Shown piece by piece: positions 1 through 9,973 of a DNA stretch of 43,677 bases. The stretch covers positions 1-43,677 of the forward strand of contig DXHL01000008.1 in the NCBI GenBank assembly GCA_019113395.1, given 5' to 3'. Position 1 is the first letter of the stretch; the number at the start of each line of letters is the position of its first letter. The translations under genes and the position numbers were made by a program. This DNA comes from Candidatus Rikenella faecigallinarum. GTDB lineage: Bacteria > Bacteroidota > Bacteroidia > Bacteroidales > Rikenellaceae. The notes beneath the pieces were generated by a model. That model was not told the origin of the DNA. It ran no database searches and saw only the letters and a list, made by a program, of their open reading frames with translations.

Positions 1-123
1 TAATTCAAAAAACTCTTATCGCAAAACCTTTTTTTCACCACCTCCCTGCTTTCACTCCCCCATCACTCTCATCCCCTCCTCTCTCACTCCCCTAAGCGGC
101 GAACCTTATCGCGATTGCGGTTG

Positions 124-154
124 CAAAGGTACATCCTTTTTCATTCCCTCCAAA
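124..154 (-). promoter_or_regulatory. Leftward Bacteroidota-type promoter at window edge
   Basis: On the minus strand a TTTG (154-151) is followed after exactly 19 nt by TACCTTTG (131-124), a full match to the Bacteroidota sigma-ABfr consensus. It points out of the window. No reading frame is visible in bases 1-123, so it probably drives a gene with a leader of more than 100 nt, or an RNA, lying to the left. Bases 1-123 hold nothing else I recognise. Confidence 0.6.
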
Positions 155-189
155 TCTTTTTCGATATTTTTTTCAAACTATTTTTTCAT

Positions 190-197
190 TAATTTTG
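190..197 (+). promoter_or_regulatory. Probable -7 element for the glycosyltransferase
   Basis: TAATTTTG matches TAnnTTTG and lies 58 nt before the chosen ATG. The -33 region is only a T-run, so support is moderate. Confidence 0.4.
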
Positions 198-255
198 TAG
201 TCACTTAATTTTCAGACAAATACCCGACTGAAAAATTTTTCATCTTTTGCCGATT

Positions 256-1185
256 ATGCGCATCGGAATCATTTTGGTGAGTTACAACACTCGCGACTTA
301 CTATATAATTGTTTGAAATCGGTATTTGAGCAGACTGCCCTGCCCGAAAACACATTCCGCGTAGTCGTCGTGGACAATGGTTCGACGGACCAATCCCTGG
401 AGATGGTGCAGCGCGATTTTCCTCAGGTTATCGCGGTAGATGCGGGGGAGAATCTGGGGTTCGGACGAGCCAACAATTTGGGCATGGAGCGGCTGGAAGC
501 ACAATATGGGCGGACGGAGTACCTGCTGTTTTTGAACCCCGACACCCTGCTGTTGAATAATGCTCCGGGGATTTTGGCCGATTTTCTGGACCGCCACCCG
601 ACAGCAGGGGCAGTGGGGGGAAATCTATACGGCGCCGACGGAACAACCCCGAACCAATCGTTTTCGCCTGTTCACGGACTGGGGTGGGAGTTGATGAAGT
701 TCATGCCGAATAGCGTCAAAAACTGGTACTGGCCGCGCGGCACCTGGTTCAATTACGGGACCACGCCGCGGCAGGTAGGATATATTTCAGGGGCGGACCT
801 GATGATACGCCGTTCCGCACTGGGTGACAGCCCTGCCTTTGACCCCGACTTTTTCATGTATTACGAAGACATGGAGTTGTGCGTCCGAATACGGCGTGCG
901 GGATACGGTGTATGGTCCGAGCCGCAGGCTCGCATCATCCACCTGGAGGGGCAGGCCTGCCAAGTGTCGAGAACCAAGTTTGAACGGTTGCAGCAGACCA
1001 AATACCTCTATTATAATAAGGTGCACGACCCGGGTTATGCACGGGCAGTCTATTGGCTTACGCAGTGCGGCTACCGATTTTACGTATTGTGGGGGCGCGT
1101 AAGCGGCAATCGGGAGAAGGCTGCCCGATACCGGGAGTGGGCCGAGGTGAATGCCGCCGCATGGCACAGCCGCCCGAAACCGTAA
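256..1185 (+). CDS. Family 2 glycosyltransferase (rhamnosyltransferase-like)
   Basis: A 309-residue cytosolic or membrane-associated glycosyltransferase that would transfer a sugar from a nucleotide-sugar donor to a surface-polysaccharide acceptor. The GT-A fold signs are VSYNTRD near the N-terminus, a nucleotide-binding DNGSTD around residue 43, NLGFGRANNLG, and an NPDT metal-binding DxD-type motif at residues 94-97. A later MYYEDMELC segment matches the acceptor/ED region of rhamnosyltransferase-like family 2 enzymes. A TTG at 247 is in frame, but the ATG at 256 starts directly at the first beta strand (MRIGIILVSYN), so I use 256. There is no transmembrane segment. The gene stands alone, 67 nt before mazG, which has its own promoter. 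Donor and acceptor cannot be read from sequence. Confidence 0.88.
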   Translation: MRIGIILVSYNTRDLLYNCLKSVFEQTALPENTFRVVVVDNGSTDQSLEMVQRDFPQVIAVDAGENLGFGRANNLGMERLEAQYGRTEYLLFLNPDTLLLNNAPGILADFLDRHPTAGAVGGNLYGADGTTPNQSFSPVHGLGWELMKFMPNSVKNWYWPRGTWFNYGTTPRQVGYISGADLMIRRSALGDSPAFDPDFFMYYEDMELCVRIRRAGYGVWSEPQARIIHLEGQACQVSRTKFERLQQTKYLYYNKVHDPGYARAVYWLTQCGYRFYVLWGRVSGNREKAARYREWAEVNAAAWHSRPKP

Positions 1186-1215
1186 ATTCAGCATTACACC
1201 CGACGGGGTTTTTCG

Positions 1216-1223
1216 TATTTTTG
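1216..1223 (+). promoter_or_regulatory. Probable -7 element for mazG
   Basis: TATTTTTG matches TAnnTTTG and ends 29 nt before the mazG ATG at 1253. It also argues against starts further upstream. Confidence 0.5.
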
Positions 1224-1252
1224 CATACTCACATTCTGAACGACAACAAAAA

Positions 1253-2068
1253 ATGGCACATACCAAGGAGGAGAAACTGGCAGCTATCGGAAGGCTGCTC
1301 GATATTTTGGACGAATTGCGGGAGAAATGTCCGTGGGACCGCGAACAGACGATGCTTTCGCTGCGCAATGCGACGATTGAGGAGTGTTTCGAGCTGACGG
1401 ACGCCATCGTGAGCGGTGACCCGCTGCCCATCAAGAAGGAGTTGGGCGACCTGCTGCTGCACATCGTGTTTTACGCCAAGATAGCGCAGGAAGAGGGGCT
1501 TTTCGACATCGGAGATGTGGCGACTGCGTTGTGCGAGAAGTTGATTTATCGCCACCCGCACGTATATGACGAGGCTGCCGTGAAGAGTGCCGGCGAGGTC
1601 ATGCAGAACTGGGAGGCGCTCAAACAGAAGGAGAAAGACGGCAACAAAACCCTTCTGGCAGGGGTTCCCAAGGGGATGCCCGCCCTGCCCAAGGCGTGCC
1701 GTATCCAGCAGAAGGTCTCGACCGTGGGGTTCGACTGGCGCGAACGGAGCGATGTTTGGGCCAAAGTGGCCGAAGAGATAGCCGAGGTACAAGCCGAAAT
1801 TGAAAACAAGGATGCCGCACGGCTCGAGGCTGAGTTTGGCGACCTGCTCTTCGCGGTGGTTAATGCGGCCCGGTTGTACGGCGTCAATCCCGACCTGGCG
1901 CTGGAGCGCACCAACCGCAAGTTCGTGCAACGGTTCGGGTATATGGAGCAACAGGCATTAAGCCGCGGGCTTACCCTGCAGAGCCTCACCCCCGAACAGT
2001 ACGAAGCCCTGTGGCAGGAGGCCAAAGAGGCGCTGGCTGCGAGCGAGAATGCTCCGACCCAAGCCTGA
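1253..2068 (+). CDS. mazG: Nucleoside triphosphate pyrophosphohydrolase MazG
   Basis: A 271-residue enzyme that hydrolyses (d)NTPs to NMP and pyrophosphate, a house-cleaning role. It has the two tandem MazG domains of the E. coli-type protein (263 aa). The first carries CPWDREQT and the metal-binding IEECFELTDAI with KKELGDLLLH. The second has EEIAEVQAEI and EAEFGDLLFAVVNAAR, so both EExxE...E/D helices are intact. The open frame extends upstream to 1151, overlapping the glycosyltransferase gene, but the ATG at 1253 gives the usual N-terminus (MAHTKEEKLAAIGRLLDIL) and follows a promoter-like element. The carbonic anhydrase gene begins 53 nt downstream and may share the transcript. Confidence 0.95.
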   Translation: MAHTKEEKLAAIGRLLDILDELREKCPWDREQTMLSLRNATIEECFELTDAIVSGDPLPIKKELGDLLLHIVFYAKIAQEEGLFDIGDVATALCEKLIYRHPHVYDEAAVKSAGEVMQNWEALKQKEKDGNKTLLAGVPKGMPALPKACRIQQKVSTVGFDWRERSDVWAKVAEEIAEVQAEIENKDAARLEAEFGDLLFAVVNAARLYGVNPDLALERTNRKFVQRFGYMEQQALSRGLTLQSLTPEQYEALWQEAKEALAASENAPTQA

Positions 2069-2121
2069 TTTATTTTTACCGAATTTTCAAGCACCCCACA
2101 CAGTCTAAAAACATAAAACAC

Positions 2122-2643
2122 ATGGCACTGATACGTCCGCTCAACGGCACGACCCCCACGATGGGGAAAAACTGTTTTCTGGCCGAAACCGCCGTCCTGA
2201 TTGGTGATGTCACCCTGGGTGACGACTGTTCGATATGGTACGGCGCCGTATTGCGCGGCGATGTCAATCCGATTCGCATCGGCAACCGCGTCAATATTCA
2301 GGACGGAGCCGTGCTCCACACGCTGCATCAGCGGTCGGTGGTCGAATTGGGCGACAACGTCTCGGTAGGTCACAACGCCACGATTCACGGGGCGCGCGTC
2401 GAGCACGACTGTCTGATAGGGATGGGCGCCACGCTGCTCGACAATGCCATAGTGCATTCGGGAACGATTGTTGCGGCGGGGGCGCTGGTGCTCTCCAACC
2501 AGGAGTGCGAGGCGGGATGCGTCTACGCGGGCGTACCGGCCAAGAAGGTCAAGGTCCTGACCCCCGAGGAGCAGCACCGCATGATAACGCTGAATGCGGA
2601 ACATTATCTGACCTACTCGTCGTGGTACACCGAGCAGGAGTAA
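2122..2643 (+). CDS. Gamma-class carbonic anhydrase-like protein (YrdA/PaaY type)
   Basis: A 173-residue left-handed beta-helix protein made of hexapeptide repeats ([IV]-G-x-x-x-x units from about residue 20 to 140). It would form a trimer with zinc at subunit interfaces. The three expected histidines are present at residues 66, 84 and 89 (LHTLH and VGHNATIH). Family members are CO2 hydratases or metal-binding relatives of unproven activity. The start at 2122 (MALIRPLNG) is chosen because it is the family N-terminus and upstream codons overlap mazG. A C-terminal helix (EEQHRMITLNAEHYL) is typical. gyrB follows with its own promoter. Confidence 0.92.
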   Translation: MALIRPLNGTTPTMGKNCFLAETAVLIGDVTLGDDCSIWYGAVLRGDVNPIRIGNRVNIQDGAVLHTLHQRSVVELGDNVSVGHNATIHGARVEHDCLIGMGATLLDNAIVHSGTIVAAGALVLSNQECEAGCVYAGVPAKKVKVLTPEEQHRMITLNAEHYLTYSSWYTEQE

Positions 2644-2652
2644 GCCACATGA

Positions 2653-4749
<2,097 letters not shown>

Positions 4750-4806
4750 CTTTGCTTTCTGAGGCGCGGCACCTTTTTTTGCCTCGTCCTATTTTATAAC
4801 ACACTT

Positions 4807-4847
4807 GCGGCCTGTTTTGACACCAGTCAAAACAGGCCGCATTTTTA
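4807..4847 (+). terminator. Rho-independent terminator of gyrB
   Basis: A perfect 15-bp inverted repeat (4807-4821 with 4826-4840, loop ACCA) is followed by ATTTTTAT on the plus strand. It separates gyrB from the convergent kinase gene. The minus side has no T-run, so it mainly serves gyrB. Confidence 0.9.
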
Positions 4848-4870
4848 TCTCCTTAGGGCCACTTGTGACC

Positions 4871-6553
4871 TTAATAGGAAAAACTGCTCCCACCCAAAAA
4901 CTCCCGCAGGATGGAGGTCGGCGGCAGCTCGCGGTCGGGTATCTCGACAAAATAATCCAGAAACTTCATCAGCCGCAATGCCTCGGCATACTCGGGCGTA
5001 TTGGCAGGCACCTGCACCAACAGCGGCCGCGCATACTGCTTCAGAATCGATATTTCAAAAAAGAGTGCCGTATTGACCATCACGTCAGCCTGTTCCTGAT
5101 AGGGGAAAATATACTTGTCCTCTCCCCGCCGCACACTGCTCCACCCTTTCAAGGTATCATACGCCGACCGCCCGCGATATTTGCTGTCCCGCACAATACG
5201 CCGCAAGAGGCGATTGTCCGTGGTGGAAATCACGCTCAGGTTATCGAGCGAAAGGGTGGTCAGCGCTGAGGCGTAGATTTTGAATTTGAGATGCTCTTCC
5301 ACATGCGGAGTCAGTCCGGGATTCAGGCCATGTATCCCTTCGACAATCAGGATACCCCGGTCGCTGAGTTGGAGCGTGGTACCATCGTAATACCGCTTCC
5401 CGTCCGTAAAACGGAACTTGGGCATCTCGACCCGCTCACCGGCAAAGAGTCGGTTCAGGTCGCTGTTGAATGCCTCAATATCGACCGCCTCCAAGGCTTC
5501 GAAGTCGTAGTTCCCGTTTTCGTCGCGCGGGGTATGTTCGCGGTCCACAAAATAGTCATCCAGCGAAATGGTCTGGGGCTCCAGTCCCAGCACCCGCAAC
5601 TGAATGGATAATCGTTTGGAGAGGGTCGTTTTCCCGCTGGAGGATGGCCCCGCAACAAAGACAATCTTCACCCCCTCTCGGTCATGCCTTTCAAGAATGG
5701 TATCGGCAATCCGAGCCAGAGTTTTCTCCTGCAACGCTTCCCCCACCTTAATCATTTGGCTGGCTTCGCCCTCCAGTACGCGAGAGTTCAACGACCCCAC
5801 GTCCGATATCTGCAAGATATCCGCCCACTCCTTATTCTGTTGGAAAACCGAGAAGAGTTTGGGTTCGAGACACATGGGTTCTACCCGGGTCCAATCCTCC
5901 CTGCGTGGCATGAGCAGCACAAAACCATCTCCAAAAGGTTGGAGGTCAAATACCTTCAGCGCCCCTGTCGAGACAACCATGGCCCCATAGAAATAGCCGG
6001 GCAATCCTCCGAGGTTGTAGACCGTGATAAAATATTGCGGTCGGGTTCCCAAGAGCGCCAGTTTATCTTCATAGCCATAGCTGTGGTAGAGTTTTTCGAT
6101 ATCCTCCATCAACAACTTTTCGCGCACAATGGGGAGGTCGAGTTCCACCAGTGCCCGCATTCGCTGTTTAATGGTTTGGACCTGTTCGTCGGTCAAAGGG
6201 CCCTCGAGACCGTCTATTTCTCCATAGTATCCTCGGGAGGCGGTGTGCAGAATACGCAGATGCGCATTCGGGTAACAGTCCAGTAGGGCTTTATGCAGGA
6301 GGAAAAAGAGCGAACGTGCATATACTCGCATTCCATCGGGAGATGCAAGTTCGACATATCTCAGATTTTTCGGCGAATAGATACGCGTCGAGAGCTCTTT
6401 CATGTGGTTGTCAGCGAAGCAGGCCACTACAGGCGACGGGGTATGCAGCGCCAGCATGTCAAGGATTTGCCCTGTTGTTGTTCCCTCCTGCACATAGAGC
6501 GATGTGCGGTTGTTCTCGCAATAGACTTGTATGGTTTTATCAGTGGCAGTCAT
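4871..6553 (-). CDS. TGS-domain nucleoside kinase (uridine kinase/PRK family)
   Basis: A 560-residue fusion protein. Residues about 5-65 form a TGS-like domain as in threonyl-tRNA synthetase. A SAD-like segment follows (VREKLLMEDIEKLYHSYG region). From about residue 290 comes a phosphoribulokinase/uridine-kinase ATPase with Walker A GPSSSGKTTLSKRL (about residues 299-312), the substrate loop SLDDYFVDREHTPRDENG and IVEGIHGLNP. It probably phosphorylates a nucleoside with ATP; the exact substrate is not visible. This architecture is common in Bacteroidota and Firmicutes. It starts at ATG 6553 and has its own TATCTTTA element. It is monocistronic and convergent with gyrB. Confidence 0.9.
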   Translation of the reverse strand: MTATDKTIQVYCENNRTSLYVQEGTTTGQILDMLALHTPSPVVACFADNHMKELSTRIYSPKNLRYVELASPDGMRVYARSLFFLLHKALLDCYPNAHLRILHTASRGYYGEIDGLEGPLTDEQVQTIKQRMRALVELDLPIVREKLLMEDIEKLYHSYGYEDKLALLGTRPQYFITVYNLGGLPGYFYGAMVVSTGALKVFDLQPFGDGFVLLMPRREDWTRVEPMCLEPKLFSVFQQNKEWADILQISDVGSLNSRVLEGEASQMIKVGEALQEKTLARIADTILERHDREGVKIVFVAGPSSSGKTTLSKRLSIQLRVLGLEPQTISLDDYFVDREHTPRDENGNYDFEALEAVDIEAFNSDLNRLFAGERVEMPKFRFTDGKRYYDGTTLQLSDRGILIVEGIHGLNPGLTPHVEEHLKFKIYASALTTLSLDNLSVISTTDNRLLRRIVRDSKYRGRSAYDTLKGWSSVRRGEDKYIFPYQEQADVMVNTALFFEISILKQYARPLLVQVPANTPEYAEALRLMKFLDYFVEIPDRELPPTSILREFLGGSSFSY

Positions 6554-6576
6554 GGTTTCACGGATTGAATATTGAC

Positions 6577-6584
6577 TAAAGATA
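6577..6584 (-). promoter_or_regulatory. Probable -7 element for the nucleoside kinase
   Basis: TATCTTTA on the minus strand, 23 nt before the start codon. It resembles TAnnTTTG with one mismatch. The remaining gap up to 6732 holds nothing I recognise. Confidence 0.5.
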
Positions 6585-6732
6585 CGTTTTTTTCGGGAAT
6601 CTTAAGCTCGTGAATCGTTGATATGATTTGCTTAGGTTGTCAGGGGGATTTTATGCACCCGTTAACGCAGGATGTATTTTCCCCGGATAGAGACAATGCA
6701 GATGTTGTGGAGGTGAGTTTCCCTTCTCGTGT

Positions 6733-6885
6733 CAGGGCTTCCTCGCTTGGGGTTTATCTTCTCTTTGCGCGCTCTTCCCTCCGGGAGAGGCTGAGCTGCT
6801 CCCTGCACCTTTCCCCTCTTCCCCTATACGGATACCCCTGCGGATTACTCCCCCCCTTATCCTGCTCCTTCAATTCCCCCTCACG
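6733..6885 (-). repeat. Conserved 3' tail of cassette A
   Basis: About 153 bp immediately after the cassette A stop codon, nearly identical to 12888-13038, 28855-29003 and 37324-37475. Read on the minus strand it is purine-rich, with a small hairpin around CTCTCCC-GGA-GGGAAGAG, and ends in a segment close to CAAGCGAGGAAACCCTG. Similarity stops abruptly at about 6733; unlike copies B-D there is no structured element beyond it. Confidence 0.9.
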
Positions 6886-7557
6886 CTACTCCTGCACGCA
6901 ACGAATTGACAAAGCATTGGTTCGACCATACGTACTGATATGTAAAACACCTCCCATAGAGCAATAAATGTTTTTTGCACTTGTACCACTAACAGTAGAA
7001 CTCCACAAAAAAACATTATTCCCTACATTACTTCTGGTACCAGTAGTAAAGATACGTCCCCCCGCTGGAAACCAAACAAAATCATTATACAATACACCAT
7101 TCGAAATAGTAGAATTACCTGCTGAAGTTGGGGTGCCTTGACTGTAGTATTTTGTGTTTTCTTCAAAATCGTTCCATATTCCATCTTGTGAGACTCGCCA
7201 GCCCAAGGGACATGGGTCATAGTCACTCTTGTGTTCTCCATCTCCCCACAAATCGTCATTGTGATTCTCTGTATTGGTATACCAATCCCAAACACTGAAA
7301 CTGTTGTATATAACGGTCAATGGATGTTTGACAGAATATGTTTGGGAAGTATTCTCACTCAGAATGCCTTCAGTAGTAATGCTCACTTTACAATATCCAT
7401 TCTTATCTTCTATCAATTCCGTTGTGCCGTCTGTTCCATACAATATAATTGTTTCTGCATTTTGATTTGTTCCTGTTGCTTGTGTTATCGTGCTGCCGTC
7501 GGCACCCGGGAAAGCGTCCTTGCGGCCCCACCACAAAACATAACCTCCCACAGACAA
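6886..7557 (-). CDS. Cassette A: orphan FISUMP/fimbrillin-like C-terminal domain, promoterless
   Basis: An open frame of up to 223 codons that looks like the last third of a larger surface protein. It has no signal peptide, no promoter and no convincing start (TTG at 7557, just after the fabG terminator). The constant N-terminal block is WWGRKDAFPGADGSTIT. The body carries YDPCPLGWRV, WNDF, WFPAGGR, LWSST and a final SIRCVQE, the pattern of the Fibrobacter succinogenes major paralogous (FISUMP) domain found at the C-termini of fimbrillin-like lipoproteins. The interior is AT-richer than neighbouring genes. Four relatives with the same ends lie at 13039, 29004, 37476 and 43531. It may be a silent donor, a decayed fragment, or weakly expressed by read-through. 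Confidence 0.6.
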   Translation of the reverse strand: MSVGGYVLWWGRKDAFPGADGSTITQATGTNQNAETIILYGTDGTTELIEDKNGYCKVSITTEGILSENTSQTYSVKHPLTVIYNSFSVWDWYTNTENHNDDLWGDGEHKSDYDPCPLGWRVSQDGIWNDFEENTKYYSQGTPTSAGNSTISNGVLYNDFVWFPAGGRIFTTGTRSNVGNNVFLWSSTVSGTSAKNIYCSMGGVLHISTYGRTNALSIRCVQE

Positions 7558-7594
7558 AAAGCCTCTCCCCGCACTAGCAGGAAAAGGCTTTTTA
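7556..7594 (-). terminator. Terminator of fabG
   Basis: AAAAAGCC and GGCTTTTT form an 8-bp perfect outer stem, with an imperfect inner part and a loop near 7571-7579. On the minus strand it ends in TTTTTG. It lies 40 nt after fabG and 26 nt before the constant start of cassette A. Confidence 0.75.
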
Positions 7595-7633
7595 AAAGCA
7601 TTGACGTTAATGAAGGGAAATCTCCCAGACAGA

Positions 7634-8380
7634 TTACATATTCATCCCGCCGCAGCAGTGGATGACCTGACCGGTCACATAGCTTGACAAATCGGAAGCC
7701 AGGAAGGTGCAGACATTCGCTACATCCTCCGGCGTACCGCCGCGTTTGAGCGGAATCTTCGATTCCCAATCCTTGCGAACATCCTCCGGCAGAACACCCG
7801 TCATATCCGTAATGATAAAGCCCGGAGCAATGGCATTGCAGCGGATACCGCGAGAACCCAACTCTTTGGCCGTCGATTTGGTGAGCCCAATCATCCCGGC
7901 CTTCGAGGCAGAATAGTTGGCTTGACCCGCATTCCCGCTTACGCCAACCACCGAACTCATGTTCACAATCGAACCCGAGCGTTGTTTCATCATGAACGGC
8001 AGCACGGCTTTGGTCAGGTTAAAGGCCGATTTGAGGTTTACGCCGATGACCATGTCCCACTGCTGTTCGGTCATGCGCATCAGCAGGCCGTCGCGCGTAA
8101 TCCCGGCGTTGTTCACCAGAATATCCACGCGGCCGAAATCCTTGACAATCTGTTCAATCACCTCGCCGGCCTGCGTGAAATCCGCAGCGTTCGAGGCATA
8201 CCCTTTGGCCTTAACGCCCAGGGCGGCAATCTCTTTTTCCGTATTGTGGAAGTTGTCGTCTGCGTTCAGGTCCGTAAAGGCGATGTGGGCACCTTCCTGT
8301 GCGAATTTCAGGGCGATGGCCTTACCGATACCCCGTGCAGCGCCTGTGATGACGGCGACTTTTCCTTCGAGAAGTTTCAT
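7634..8380 (-). CDS. fabG: 3-oxoacyl-[acyl-carrier-protein] reductase FabG
   Basis: A 248-residue short-chain dehydrogenase that reduces 3-oxoacyl-ACP with NADPH in the fatty-acid elongation cycle. It has the Rossmann motif TGAARGIG (about residues 12-19), the NNAG motif, a serine in NMSSVVGVSG, and the catalytic Tyr and Lys in NYSASK (about residues 154-158). Length matches FabG exactly. The frame extends 20 codons upstream, but the ATG at 8380 gives the canonical MKLLEGKVAVITG and lies after the promoter. It is divergent from glyA and ends in its own terminator. Because SDR enzymes are alike, another ketoreductase role is possible but less likely. Confidence 0.92.
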   Translation of the reverse strand: MKLLEGKVAVITGAARGIGKAIALKFAQEGAHIAFTDLNADDNFHNTEKEIAALGVKAKGYASNAADFTQAGEVIEQIVKDFGRVDILVNNAGITRDGLLMRMTEQQWDMVIGVNLKSAFNLTKAVLPFMMKQRSGSIVNMSSVVGVSGNAGQANYSASKAGMIGLTKSTAKELGSRGIRCNAIAPGFIITDMTGVLPEDVRKDWESKIPLKRGGTPEDVANVCTFLASDLSSYVTGQVIHCCGGMNM

Positions 8381-8417
8381 ACGTCTTGTCGTGTTGTTGA
8401 TTAATACGATGTTAAGG

Positions 8418-8425
8418 CAAAGATA
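8418..8425 (-). promoter_or_regulatory. fabG -7 element
   Basis: TATCTTTG on the minus strand, 37 nt before the fabG ATG; a perfect TAnnTTTG match. Confidence 0.6.
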
Positions 8426-8478
8426 ATATTTTTCCGACATATCGTATCCCGAGGGGAGCCGAGCTCTAAAATTTTGAC

Positions 8479-8486
8479 TACCTTTA
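8479..8486 (+). promoter_or_regulatory. glyA -7 element
   Basis: TACCTTTA on the plus strand, 43 nt before the glyA ATG and 53 bp from the divergent fabG element. Confidence 0.5.
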
Positions 8487-8529
8487 CGCCAATCATTTGT
8501 TGTTTACAATAACCCTAACACCACTGATA

Positions 8530-9810
8530 ATGAAGCGAGACACCGCCATTTTTGACCTGATTGCGCAGGAACGCGCACGACAGATGCACGGCATCGAACT
8601 GATTGCTTCCGAAAACTTCGTCAGCGAAGAGGTGATGGAAGCCATGGGGTCGGTACTCACCAACAAATATGCCGAAGGGTATCCCAATGCCCGTTATTAC
8701 GGAGGATGCCAGGTGATTGACCAGGTCGAACAGCTGGCCATCGACCGCGTGTGCCAACTCTACGGGGCGGAATATGCCAACGTACAACCCCACTCGGGAG
8801 CACAGGCCAATATGGCCGTGTTTTTGGCCGTGATGCAGCCCGGGGATACCTTTATGGGGCTTGACCTGGCACACGGCGGACACCTGACGCACGGTTCGCC
8901 GGTGAACTTTTCGGGGATTTTGTATCGTCCCGTCGGGTATCAGGTAGACGAGGCCAGCGGAATCATCGACTACGACAAGATGGAAGCCCTGGCGCTGGAG
9001 CATAAGCCCAAGATGATTATCGGCGGGGCATCGGCCTACAGCCGCGAATGGGACTACAAACGGATGCGCGAGATTGCCGACAAGGTCAATGCCGTGCTGT
9101 GGGTGGACATGGCGCATACGGCAGGTCTGGTGGCGGCCGGCCTGCTGAACAACCCGGTGGAATATGCCCACATCGTCACCTCGACCACCCACAAGACCCT
9201 GCGCGGCCCCCGCGGCGGGATTATTCTGGTGGGCAAGGATTTCGAAAACTGGTGGGGAGTCAAAACGCCCAAGGGCGAAACGAAAAAGATGTCGGCCATG
9301 CTCAACAGCGCCGTATTCCCGGGCGTACAGGGCGGTCCGCTCGAACATGTGATTGCCGCGAAGGCGGTAGCCTTTGGCGAAGCCCTCAAACCCGAGTACA
9401 AAACCTATCAGAAACAGGTTCAAAAAAATGCGCAGGCAATGGCTGCTGCCTTTGTGGCCAAAGGGTATAAGATTATCTCGGGCGGCACGGATAACCACCT
9501 GATGCTGATTGACCTGCGGTCGAAGTTCCCGGAACTGACCGGAAAACAGGCCGAACGGTCGCTGGTGGCTGCCGATATCACGACCAACAAAAACATGGTA
9601 CCGTTCGACAGCCGTTCACCGTTCCTAACCTCGGGGATTCGGGTCGGGACACCCGCCATCACGACCCGCGGCCTCAAAGAAGAACACATGCCGGTGATTG
9701 TCGACCTGATTGACCGTGTGCTGAACGCTCCGGAAGATACGGCCGTTATCGATGCCGTGCGGGCCGAAGTAAATGCCCTGATGGCCAACTTCCCCCTCTT
9801 TGCCTGGTAA
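8530..9810 (+). CDS. glyA: Serine hydroxymethyltransferase
   Basis: A 426-residue PLP enzyme that interconverts serine plus tetrahydrofolate with glycine plus 5,10-methylene-THF, the main source of one-carbon units. Signature segments are [23 protein letters not shown], the PLP region PHSGAQAN, and [14 protein letters not shown], where Lys222 would bind [26 protein letters not shown] near the C-terminus is also characteristic. The frame reaches back 11 codons, but the ATG at 8530 gives [14 protein letters not shown], the usual start. It is transcribed divergently from fabG. Confidence 0.97.
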   Translation: MKRDTAIFDLIAQERARQMHGIELIASENFVSEEVMEAMGSVLTNKYAEGYPNARYYGGCQVIDQVEQLAIDRVCQLYGAEYANVQPHSGAQANMAVFLAVMQPGDTFMGLDLAHGGHLTHGSPVNFSGILYRPVGYQVDEASGIIDYDKMEALALEHKPKMIIGGASAYSREWDYKRMREIADKVNAVLWVDMAHTAGLVAAGLLNNPVEYAHIVTSTTHKTLRGPRGGIILVGKDFENWWGVKTPKGETKKMSAMLNSAVFPGVQGGPLEHVIAAKAVAFGEALKPEYKTYQKQVQKNAQAMAAAFVAKGYKIISGGTDNHLMLIDLRSKFPELTGKQAERSLVAADITTNKNMVPFDSRSPFLTSGIRVGTPAITTRGLKEEHMPVIVDLIDRVLNAPEDTAVIDAVRAEVNALMANFPLFAW

Positions 9811-9866
9811 AGGAGGAGGTAGGAGAACACTCCGGCCGCAATAACGGATACCGCAATCTCAACAGC

Positions 9867-9931
9867 GAGCCGCGTATGACGGCTCTGCACTCCACGGATG
9901 CGGGCGATGCCTCTACGTATCGCCCGCATCC
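9867..9931 (+). terminator. Double hairpin after glyA, probable terminator
   Basis: Two adjacent inverted repeats: a small GAGCCG/CGGCTC stem (about 9867-9885) and a perfect 13-bp stem GGATGCGGGCGAT (9896-9908) with 9919-9931, loop of 10 nt. The T-run after the second is weak (ACATTT), so termination efficiency is uncertain. Confidence 0.6.
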
Positions 9932-9933
9932 GA

Positions 9934-9941
9934 TACATTTA
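9934..9941 (+). promoter_or_regulatory. Probable -7 element for the hexosaminidase
   Basis: TACATTTA directly after the 13-bp hairpin and 32 nt before the start codon. Confidence 0.45.
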
Positions 9942-9973
9942 GAAATTTCAATAACCCAACACTTTTTATTTTT

